Below, one piece after another: positions 50,080 to 59,100 of a stretch of DNA of 64,000 nt (the stretch's first letter is position 1; every line of letters starts with the position of its first letter). The stretch spans positions 186,001-250,000 of the forward strand of contig JBDRKJ010000007.1 in NCBI GenBank assembly GCA_043814035.1, in the 5' to 3' direction. This DNA is from Peribacter sp043814035. GTDB lineage: Bacteria > Patescibacteriota > Gracilibacteria > Peribacterales > Peribacteraceae. The notes under the pieces are model-generated. The model was not told the DNA's origin and ran no database searches. It was given only the letters and a program-made list of their open reading frames with translations. Both the position numbers and the translations under genes were made by a program.

Positions 50080-52836
50080 ATGCAATGGAAGGAATTTGAA
50101 CTCTCCCTCCGGCATCTCTCTGCTACGCAACGTGAGCGTGTGCAACGTGCATTTGAACTGTGTATAAGTGCGCACGAGGGGCAGAAACGCAAATCCGGAG
50201 AGCCGTACTGCAGCCATCCCATTGCGGTTGCTCTCACTCTTGCCGACCTAGAGGCCGGCGCCGATTCTCTCGTCGCTGCGCTGCTCCACGATGCACTGGA
50301 AGACACTGACCTCAGACTCGCCTTTATCGAAAAACGTTTCGGCCAGACTGCGTCAGCGTTGATCGAAGGAATGACGAAGCTCGACGATGAATCGGTACGC
50401 GAGCATCCCACTCTCAATGAAGAGATCGAGTCGCTGCGAAAAATGGTCATCCTGATGCAGGAGGATATTCGCATCATGGTGATCAAACTGGCTGACCGCC
50501 TGCACAACATGCGCACAGTCAAATTCCTCTCGAAGGAGCGGCAGCAATCTTTCGCACAGGAGACGATGGACATCTACGTCAAGATTGCCGAACGGATGAG
50601 CATGCATGACTTGAGTGATGAACTTGAAGGTCTCTGCTTGACCGTGCTGGACCCCGAGACCTTCGCAGCACTCGTACAACTCCGCGACGCCAATGTACAG
50701 CAGGGAGCCAAGATTGTGGATGCGCTCCGTGAAACGCTCTACGGCGAACCGGAACCGCTTTCTGAAAAGGTCACGGTACGCGTGGAACAGAAAACGTGGG
50801 ATCATTTGCGCGCGCGCCTCGCATCAGAAACTGAAACACGTAGTAGCCGGTCGGATGTCACGTGCGCCTTTCTCTGTGATGACATTTCGCAATGCTATGA
50901 AACATTGGGTGTGCTCCATCAAAAGTGGCAACATGAAATCCTCTCGTTCAAAGATTTCATCAATGCGCCGGCCATTAATGGTTATCGTGGATTACACACG
51001 ACAATCATTCTCAAAGAAGGCACACGCGTACGATGCAAAATTCGCACGAAGGAAATGCAGAAATATGCTAGGAAAGGCGTATCGATCTTCTGTTTTGACG
51101 ATAAGGCCGTCGGAATCATGGAGTATTTGCCTTGGACTGAGCGCATCGCGCCGCTCTCGAAAGATACAGAAGATAAGAGTCAGGAATTCTGGGATAGCCT
51201 GCAAAATGACATTCTCGGCAAATCCATCTTCATCTATGGACCCGATGACACCACCATCCAGTTACCCACGGGAGCCACAGCTCTCGATGGAGCGTTCTAC
51301 CTTTTTAAAAATAAGACACTCAAGACCAAGGTGATCAAAATCAATGGCAAAGAGATACCCTTCTTCACTGCACTGAACGATGGAGATTCACTCTCGCTGG
51401 AACTTGCCAGCCGCCACACGGTGACACGCGACTGGCTCGAATGGGTGCATACGGGAGTGGCCATTGCTGCGATTCGTTCACTACTAGGATCCGCATCGCA
51501 TCAGCAGAAAATCGAAAGTGGCAAACGTATTCTTCAGGAGGCAATGATCAAACAGGCACGTGGATACCTAAAGGAATTCACTGAAGAGAGTCTGCTGACC
51601 GGTATCCGCACGCTCGGACACACCTCTCTCGAAGAAACCTTCATCGCCATCGCCAACGGCCACTTGCAGCCCTCGGTCGCCATTACCGCAATCTTTCAGC
51701 CCGCAAAGCCCGGAGAGGATTCCTCGCCCGAAAAGAAGTACTGCACCGTGAGCTTTCGGTTTCCGAGTGTTTCATTAAACGATTTACTCAGTCGCATGCT
51801 GTTCCTCGAAGAAAAATACGGCGTCTCTCTGGGTGGCATGCAGATCGTACCAACCAGTCAGCAGACGACAAAAATCATCATACGCATTAACCTCTCAACA
51901 GAAGAGCGGCGATCCATTTCCACCGAACTGTGCGCTATGGGGGCGGAACATGTGCGTGTGCTCCAAACACACTCGATGACCAGGCAAGTGCTGACGGTGA
52001 TTTTCATTTTTGCACTCTGGGGTTTCGACCCAATCTTTGCGCACTTACTGCTCAATACACACCAAATCTCGCCTCTCGATCTTACTATCGTCCGCTTCTT
52101 TTCACTACTCGGCTTAAGCACAGTAATGCTGCTCTGGGTTCGACTACACTCCCCACTTCGTTTTGTTGCCCTCCCGCTGCGCAGCAAGACGCTCTGGCTC
52201 TCGGTGGGGTCACTGTTCCTTGTAGCGTTCTTCTCGTACCTCTCTCTCGAACGAACTCTGCCTTCACACTACACCATTCCCATGACCGCTTCGGGCTTTC
52301 TGCTCACGACCATCGTCAACCGCAAGCGCTGGAAGACACTTTTTGCCTCATGGGGATGCTTCGGCATTGGCATCCTGCTCCTCATCACTTCCACACCCTC
52401 CTGGACACCTCGTGACATACTGTTCACATTCATCGCCATTGCTGCATTTACGGTATTCTCGATCACCAGCGAACGATACAAGCGACTGGAAAACGTGGAT
52501 GTGCGCGCTGCGCAGTACTTCTTTGTAATTTCGTTCTTCTGTGCACTTCTCGTTCTACCCCTACTTCCCTCAGCACACCTTCTGCAGTACGCCATGCCCG
52601 TCATTGCGCGCATGATTCTGTTCAGCATATTCTTCGCCGGCCTGCCCTATTACATCTATTACTACCTCCTCTCGCATCGAGAAATTGATTTCGTTATGCA
52701 ATTCTCTTTCCTGCTGATTTTCATGACGATCATTGGACAAGCGATCCTCATGAATCAAGTCACACACATCACATTCCTCGCTGGCACCATTGTGGCAATG
52801 GGTGCAGTACTTCCGCTTGCCATCAAGCAGAAGTAG
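50080..52836 (+). CDS. SpoT-like alarmone hydrolase fused to an EamA/DMT-type transporter
   Basis: A 918-aa single frame. Residues 25-190: HD hydrolase with SpoT-type metal ligands H46, H70-D71 and D139 (SHPIAVAL, LLHDALEDT, KLADRLHNMRT). Residues about 260-335: RelA/SpoT synthetase remnant (FKDFINAPAINGYRGLHTTII, CKIRTKEMQKYARKGV) lacking the usual RxxxK G-loop and AExG, so probably inactive. TGS domain about 380-442. A helical region and an ACT-like fold (about 555-635) follow. From 636 to the end are about 10 membrane helices of EamA/DMT type (VIFIFALWGFDPIFAHLL...). (p)ppGpp hydrolysis is well supported; alarmone control of transport is an inference. TAAACT lies 8 nt before the ATG. Confidence 0.9.
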   Translation: MQWKEFELSLRHLSATQRERVQRAFELCISAHEGQKRKSGEPYCSHPIAVALTLADLEAGADSLVAALLHDALEDTDLRLAFIEKRFGQTASALIEGMTKLDDESVREHPTLNEEIESLRKMVILMQEDIRIMVIKLADRLHNMRTVKFLSKERQQSFAQETMDIYVKIAERMSMHDLSDELEGLCLTVLDPETFAALVQLRDANVQQGAKIVDALRETLYGEPEPLSEKVTVRVEQKTWDHLRARLASETETRSSRSDVTCAFLCDDISQCYETLGVLHQKWQHEILSFKDFINAPAINGYRGLHTTIILKEGTRVRCKIRTKEMQKYARKGVSIFCFDDKAVGIMEYLPWTERIAPLSKDTEDKSQEFWDSLQNDILGKSIFIYGPDDTTIQLPTGATALDGAFYLFKNKTLKTKVIKINGKEIPFFTALNDGDSLSLELASRHTVTRDWLEWVHTGVAIAAIRSLLGSASHQQKIESGKRILQEAMIKQARGYLKEFTEESLLTGIRTLGHTSLEETFIAIANGHLQPSVAITAIFQPAKPGEDSSPEKKYCTVSFRFPSVSLNDLLSRMLFLEEKYGVSLGGMQIVPTSQQTTKIIIRINLSTEERRSISTELCAMGAEHVRVLQTHSMTRQVLTVIFIFALWGFDPIFAHLLLNTHQISPLDLTIVRFFSLLGLSTVMLLWVRLHSPLRFVALPLRSKTLWLSVGSLFLVAFFSYLSLERTLPSHYTIPMTASGFLLTTIVNRKRWKTLFASWGCFGIGILLLITSTPSWTPRDILFTFIAIAAFTVFSITSERYKRLENVDVRAAQYFFVISFFCALLVLPLLPSAHLLQYAMPVIARMILFSIFFAGLPYYIYYYLLSHREIDFVMQFSFLLIFMTIIGQAILMNQVTHITFLAGTIVAMGAVLPLAIKQK

Positions 52837-52902
52837 AAGCTGCTGCCAGACACCTCATCCCACGAAGATCTTCGCGCCACAGCACCATCGAAACACTCGT
52901 AA

Positions 52903-54030
52903 TTACTCGTGGTTTTCAACCCCGTAGTAACGATCGAGGCGTCGCCCAGCCAGCTCTTGTACGGTGTCAAATTTTCTTGATAAGCCATACTCCCACATGG
53001 GCTCTAAGACGACGACATTACTCTGTGGAGCAAAATTCGCAATTTCGCGCGCGACAATCTCACCTTTGTTGATACGGTGACCAATGTGATCGAAGCCACA
53101 GGAAGTGAGGAGTTGTGCACTCGACGTATTCTCGCCCCCGCTAAACTGCCAAGCACCTTCTGCGATAATCGGTTGCTTGAGGGTGAGACGAGAGAAGCGA
53201 TAGAAGAAAATGCTCCTTGGGCAGTGCTCCCCCTCAGTTTCCTCAAGGTAACTCAGTGTTTCTGCAATGATCTTCGTACCGGCTCCTTCCCACCCTTTTC
53301 GCACATTGATCGTGTCCATCTCCATCATAGTCTCGAACGGAGGAAGGTCCGTCTGATTCATGCCACGCAATTTCACCTGATGAAAAATCCTCCTCACGTG
53401 CGACGCATACTCTCTACTCTCCCGGGGAGAGCAATTCCCGGCCGGGGGTAATCGATACGTCAGCCAAGCTACCATCTCACCTGTTTCACTATGCAGTGCC
53501 ACAAGCTGGTAACGCCCGGGCCTCCCCGATTGACCCGTAAGATCACGGTGCATTTGATCATAGACCGATTCATAGTCATCGGCATAGTACGGCCGCTCTA
53601 CGGCATTCGGTCGTGAGCGATTGAGCATGCCGCCGCGGTGAATGAATTCTCGAAAAACAGCCTCTTCACCTTCTACGAGTGCGCGAAACGCTTCATCGGG
53701 CACCAGGTTGGCATCGTAGAGATTGATAGCCCCCATCAGCTGAGGATGCTCGGCAGGAGCGTCCGCTCCAATGTTTATTAATTCCAGATGGGTATTGCGC
53801 AGACGCTTCCTCGCGATGAGGATATCTCGCACAGCGGTAGGCCCACCTGCCTGTATGCCGGCAAGCGTCTGCAAGATATGCTCAACTGCGTCTCCATCTT
53901 CCTCTTCATCTTCATTGGACAGATCGCCAGTCTCTGGTGGCTCCTGCTCATCAGGTACCCTGCCGGTGAAGACGTGTTCATCGTCCAAATACTTTGAGAA
54001 AAAGGAAGCTGATTCTAAAGAACGCAACAT
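52903..54030 (-). CDS. GNAT-like acetyltransferase (putative)
   Basis: A 375-aa protein with an acidic N-terminus (DLSNEDEEEDGDAVEHIL). The middle to C-terminal half resembles a GNAT fold: LVALHSETGEMVAWLTY, then MEMDTINVRKGWEGAGTKIIAETLSYLEE (acetyl-CoA loop-like) and ENTSSAQLLTSCGFDHIGHR (typical last strand/helix). The match is by eye and diverged. The N-terminal 120 residues are unrecognised. It is convergent with the SpoT-EamA gene and 66 bp from it. Confidence 0.6.
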   Translation of the reverse strand: MLRSLESASFFSKYLDDEHVFTGRVPDEQEPPETGDLSNEDEEEDGDAVEHILQTLAGIQAGGPTAVRDILIARKRLRNTHLELINIGADAPAEHPQLMGAINLYDANLVPDEAFRALVEGEEAVFREFIHRGGMLNRSRPNAVERPYYADDYESVYDQMHRDLTGQSGRPGRYQLVALHSETGEMVAWLTYRLPPAGNCSPRESREYASHVRRIFHQVKLRGMNQTDLPPFETMMEMDTINVRKGWEGAGTKIIAETLSYLEETEGEHCPRSIFFYRFSRLTLKQPIIAEGAWQFSGGENTSSAQLLTSCGFDHIGHRINKGEIVAREIANFAPQSNVVVLEPMWEYGLSRKFDTVQELAGRRLDRYYGVENHE

Positions 54031-54089
54031 TGTCAATCAATCAAAAGAAGCCTATTTATCCAGTCAAAAGACGCATATTTCCCCAATAT

Positions 54090-54611
54090 TTATTGGCGTA
54101 CGACCCGGGACAGGACCCTCCGCACTGCTTCTCGCACTGCGTCAGTGGTCTTGTCTTCGACAATTGACGATACCTGAGCAAGAGTCGTGGGAACATGCGC
54201 CTGTTCTAGCAGCCACGGACGCAGCATGCCCAATGCCCTGACAGATACTGCCTTAACAAGTGCCTGAAAATTACTGATCCTAGCGACGCTGGCGGCAAAT
54301 TCCGAACTCTGAAGGACTTTGAATGCTTCCATGGTGACTGATTTTCGAGCAGCAGCTAACAATCTGTCCAGAACTTCTGCCTCCTCAGGAGACCCTGGTT
54401 CAACCTGTTCATTTGCAATACCGGTCTTATCGCCACAAGCAGAAGCAGAGTCTCCTTCTCCTATGCCTGGCTTGCGCTCTCCACCCTCCAGAACACTCTC
54501 GGGATCATCGTCCACAACAGAAAGGGCCACCCGTTGTCCTCGTTGAGCACGAACCTCCACGACGGGTTCACGCGGGCCAGCGTTTGGAGCTCCTTTATGC
54601 ATCGCTTCCAT
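54090..54611 (-). CDS. hypothetical protein
   Basis: A 173-aa protein (MEAMHKGAPNAGPREPVVEV) with a low-complexity, acidic N-terminal half and an Ala/Val-rich helical C-terminal half (LLAAARKSVTMEAFKVLQSSEFAASVARI). It is not recognised. The longer open frame to 54830 overlaps the start of the divergent peptidase gene. The codon pattern is weakly gene-like, so confidence is limited. Confidence 0.5.
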   Translation of the reverse strand: MEAMHKGAPNAGPREPVVEVRAQRGQRVALSVVDDDPESVLEGGERKPGIGEGDSASACGDKTGIANEQVEPGSPEEAEVLDRLLAAARKSVTMEAFKVLQSSEFAASVARISNFQALVKAVSVRALGMLRPWLLEQAHVPTTLAQVSSIVEDKTTDAVREAVRRVLSRVVRQ

Positions 54612-54768
54612 TCTCGTCTTTCTCGACCGTTCGTCAATATAAATGCATGCGAAATTGGCAAGAGGCAAAGAATGATTGGCGGACAGAACGGAAAAATTAC
54701 GTATGAGAACGTCTGGTGAAAAGGGTGCCACGTGGTAGCATGAGCAACTTCGTCTTCTGCCCTCACTC

Positions 54769-56088
54769 ATGCAGGAATTTCCTTCTTCCAGAGAGCTGCT
54801 CGGAGACCTCGTCACCCGAGAGTCGCACACGCCGCAGGGAGAGCGAGCACTGGCAGAATACCTCGCGCAGTTTGCCGAGCAATGGGATCTGGGAGCCGTA
54901 AATATTCACGGCTATCCGCCAGACGCAAAATTTGCAGATCTGACTCCTCCGCCGATCAACGTGACCATCGATATCAACCCGGACAATACCGCTCGCCCTG
55001 GTGAAATGCTGTGGTTCGGCCACTTCGATTCCATCGATCCACGCACGCACTATCCGCCTGAATACCAAGGCGACGCGTACCAACTCACACTCGATCGCAA
55101 CGATCCCGATGTTGCCAAAGGTCTTAAGAGTGCCGACATGGCTGCTGGTATTGTTAGCATGCTCCAAGCCGCGCGGCAGCTGAGGCAGGACCGATCACGC
55201 ATACGACACTCCGTCCGCATTCTGCTTGTAGGAGGTGAGGAGGGGCAGTCACATGGTATCTACGCAGCCCTTGATGGTCACAATAACCTGGTAGGCGGTG
55301 CTCATTGCGCTGTATCAACGGACATCGCAGTCGGCACGAAGATCAATGATCCCCCGCTCCTCTGCATCGGCCGCTCCGGACGAGTGGGCCTGCGTCTCGT
55401 GGTAAAAGGAGAAGGAATGCACGGGGGAAATGCCAGTTCGGCAGACCCTCTCAGCCTCGTCACTATCCGGGCGGCCATCGTCACGCTCGCTCTCCCCCAC
55501 ATCGCATTCCCGCAGCGGGAAGAAGAGCACTTCCGCACGCTCATGCCGCCGACGAATGCCGTGGTGCGGGACGTGCACACAGGCGATCCCGAAACACGCG
55601 GTACGGTCCGTCAGGAAAATATGAGCGTGCCGAGTCTCGAAACGATTGATATCGACGTGATCAACAGCAACCCGGCTCTCGATCCTGCTACAATCATCGA
55701 TATCGTTCGGCGCGGCGTCGATGCGGCATTGCAGAAAGAAAATATCAGGGACCCCGACATCGTGACGTACCATCGCGAGCCCGGAAGGGAGACACCGTTC
55801 CTCAAACCGTACATGGAGCATCCCGATCACACTTGGGTCAAGACGGTTGCCCAGTGCATGGAAACCACCGATGGCGTACGCCCGCTCATCAAAGGGGGCA
55901 AAGGCACGGCAGACGAAGGAGCTGTTGTGCATGCCATGCAGATACCCACTGTGATTTTGCCCCCCATCTGTGAGGGGGAGCACACTCACTACGAACGTGT
56001 GCGTCTGAGTAGCATGGATCGAAACGCGGCAACACTGAGAAAGTTGGCACTCTTGGAAGATCCCCTCACGCACGTCAACTACCGATGA
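54769..56088 (+). CDS. M20-family metallopeptidase
   Basis: A 439-aa zinc peptidase or deacylase. Metal ligands appear in order: LWFGHFDSIDP (His, Asp), KGLKSADMAAGIVS (bridging Asp), LLVGGEEGQSHG (catalytic Glu and Glu ligand), STDIAVGT (Asp) and CEGEHTHYE (His). The dimerisation insert begins around GEGMHGGNASS. Relatives include ArgE, DapE and dipeptidases; the substrate is unknown. It is upstream of ileS, separated by 53 bp with its own promoter-like box. Confidence 0.88.
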   Translation: MQEFPSSRELLGDLVTRESHTPQGERALAEYLAQFAEQWDLGAVNIHGYPPDAKFADLTPPPINVTIDINPDNTARPGEMLWFGHFDSIDPRTHYPPEYQGDAYQLTLDRNDPDVAKGLKSADMAAGIVSMLQAARQLRQDRSRIRHSVRILLVGGEEGQSHGIYAALDGHNNLVGGAHCAVSTDIAVGTKINDPPLLCIGRSGRVGLRLVVKGEGMHGGNASSADPLSLVTIRAAIVTLALPHIAFPQREEEHFRTLMPPTNAVVRDVHTGDPETRGTVRQENMSVPSLETIDIDVINSNPALDPATIIDIVRRGVDAALQKENIRDPDIVTYHREPGRETPFLKPYMEHPDHTWVKTVAQCMETTDGVRPLIKGGKGTADEGAVVHAMQIPTVILPPICEGEHTHYERVRLSSMDRNAATLRKLALLEDPLTHVNYR

Positions 56089-56129
56089 GAATGGAGGGCA
56101 ATGGAGCACACACCGCAAGGCGGATATGC

Positions 56130-56135
56130 TAATCT
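56130..56135 (+). promoter_or_regulatory. -10 box TAATCT, leaderless start of ileS
   Basis: The hexamer TAATCT, preceded by TGC (extended -10), ends 6 nt before the ileS ATG at 56142. No T-box or other leader could fit, so ileS is apparently not controlled by a tRNA-sensing riboswitch. Confidence 0.5.
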
Positions 56136-56141
56136 CTGGGC

Positions 56142-59100
56142 ATGTTCGACTCTGTAGACCCCAAGCAGCGGCTACCCGAACTGGAAGAGGGCATCCTGCG
56201 CTACTGGCAGGAGGAAGATGTCTTCAAGCGCAGTGTGAAGCAACGGAAAGGAGAAAAGGAGGCAGCACAGCACTCGTTCTCATTCTACGACGGCCCCCCC
56301 TTTGCCACGGGGCTCCCTCACTACGGGCACCTGCTCGCGGGCACCATCAAGGATGTCATTCCGCGCTACCAGGCGATGCGAGGAAAGTATGTGGAGCGAC
56401 GCTTCGGTTGGGATTGTCACGGGCTGCCTGTCGAAAATTTGATTGAGAAAGAGCACAACATCACCTCGCATCAGCAGATCGAAGAGATGGGTATCGCAAA
56501 GTTCAATGAGCTCTGCTGCGGATCGGTGCAGCGCTACACCAAAGAATGGCGCACTGTGGTGGAGCGGATGGGGCGCTGGGTAGATATGGACTGGGATTAC
56601 CGCACCATGGATCCGGAGTACATGGAATCGATCTGGTGGGTGTTCAGCGAGCTCCATAAGAATGGGCTCGTGTACGAGGGTTACAAGGGAATGTATGTCT
56701 GCCCGCGCTGCGCCACACCGCTCAGTAACTTTGAAGTGGCGCAGGGCTACAAAGACGTGACTGATCTTTCGGTAACAGTGAAGTTCGAATTACAAAAAGA
56801 AAGAAAGGGAATAAAAGAAACAGAGGAAATAAAGGAGTATCTGCTGGCGTGGACCACTACTCCGTGGACACTGCCGGGGAATCTCTTCCTTGCGGTACAT
56901 CCTAAGGTCAAATATGTAAAATTCTGGTATCAGAAAAATGGAGCCTCCAAAGAAACTTTCATTACTTCCTTGGACTTCTATAACAAACTGCGTGAACAAT
57001 CTGATTCTTTTGCTAGTGCGACAGAAAACTTTCCTCAGCACAAAAATCCGAATTTTGAAATTCAAGAAATCAAATCTGACTACATCGATGGAAAGGAATT
57101 GGCGAACTTAAAATTCAAACCGCTTTTTCCATATTTTGCAAAAAATAATGAATATAAGAATGCATTCCGGATCATTACAGCGGATTTCGTAGCAACGGAT
57201 GAAGGCACCGGCATCGTGCACATCGCGCCGGGTTTCGGCGAAGACGACTACCGTGTGGGGCTGAAGGAGAAAGTGCCGATCCTGCAGCATGTCACGATGG
57301 AAGGGAAATTCATCCCGGAAGTGACGGACTTTGCGGGAATGGAAGTGAAACCAACGGAGGATTCGGGTAAGACCGACCGCCTCGTCGCCAAGTGGCTCAA
57401 GGAACACAACAAGCTCTTCGACGAAGAAACGTACCGCCATAGCTACCCGCACTGCTGGCGCTGCGATTCACCACTCCTCAACTACGCCACGAGCTCGTGG
57501 TTCGTGAATGTAGAGAAGATCAAAGAAGACCTACTCAAAGCGAATGCGCAGACAGAGTGGGTACCCGCGCATCTACGTGATGGCCGTTTCGGCAAGTGGC
57601 TGGAGGGCGCACGCGACTGGGCAATCAGCCGCAACCGCTACTGGGGAACACCCCTGCCTATCTGGCGATGCAGGGACACAGGCGACCTCACGGTGATCAC
57701 CGGCCGCGACGAGCTTATGGCACAGCAGAAGATCCGGTTCACCAAGGTGACGGTGCTGCGTCACGGCGAGAGTGAAGGCAACTTGATCCCCATTTACCAA
57801 GGCACCCCACCGGGCACCCCCCTTACAGACACCGGTCGCGCGCAGGCGAAGGAGGCTGCAAGCTTCATAAAGAAAGGAGAAATCAGCGCCATCTACTGTT
57901 CGCCCTTGGCGCGTACGCGCGAAACGGCAGAAGTGATCGCCAAGGCCACGGGTGCCTCTGTTATTGAGGATGAGCGGCTGCGCGAAGTCAGTTTCGGGGA
58001 GTACGAAGGCAAGACCGTCGACTACTCAAACCTCACCTTCGTCAAGGCCCGTCGGGCCCACAAGCTCGAAACAGGATCGCCCGAGAGCATCTACCACTTT
58101 CCGGGTATGGAAACGTGGCGCTCTGTGCAGGAGCGAATCAGTGCCTTCCTCACCGAAGTTCTCCCACTGCATCGCGGTGGCCACATTGTCATCGTCACAC
58201 ACGCTGATCCCATGCAGAATGTTCGACATTTCTTCAATAAAGAGGATCCGCTCAAACTGAGCCATCAGCCGTATCCCAAGTACGCCGAGCCAGTTTCGTT
58301 CTTCTGGGATCAGCGCACAGAATCGCAACTCGATCTGCATAAGCATGTTGTGGATGATGTGACGTGGGGAGCGTCGGCGCAAAAGAGTGACATTGCACTC
58401 ACGGTTGTGCGTCACGGCCAGACCGACTGGAATGCAGAACATAAAGTGCAAGGCGGCAATGTCGATACGCCACTCAACGAAACAGGAAGGGCCCAAGTGC
58501 AGGCGCTCGCCAAAAAACTGAAGAAGCGGAAATTCGATGTCATCATCTCTTCGGATCTCAAGCGCGCCGTCGAGACGGCCGAGATCCTCAGCACTGAGCT
58601 TAAGGCCCCGCACGTCGCACGATGGAAGGAGTTGCGTGAACGTGACACGGGCGCGTGGAGCGGCGAACCCGTGAAGAAGCATAACACTCTGCTCCCGAGC
58701 GGCGAGATTGCGAGCCCGGCGCTTCACCCCGGCACACCCGAAGGTGGTGAAAACCTTGAGACATTCATCCGGCGACTGGCTGGGGCACTGGAGCGCATTC
58801 GTGCCGATTACCCGGGCAAGCGCGTACTGGTGGCTTGCCATTCGGGGCCGCTTAAAATTCTGCAGACGCTTGTCGAAAATCTGTCTCTCGCCGAGGCTGC
58901 TGCCATTGATCCCAAGAATGCCGAAGCGATAGAGCTCACACTATCGGCGCCCATGCAGCGAATCTCCGAAGTTCTGGATTGCTGGTTCGAATCGGGCTCC
59001 ATGCCGTACGCGCAGGGCCACTTTCCCTTCGCCTTTTCTCATCACAAGAAGAAGCTCCCGGCAGGATTCCCGGCAGACTTCATCGCCGAGGGCATGGATC

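Noticed and set aside
58026..58841. 271-codon minus-strand frame in the phosphatase region of ileS
   Set aside because: The plus-strand frame has both RHG sites and continuous synthetase sequence.
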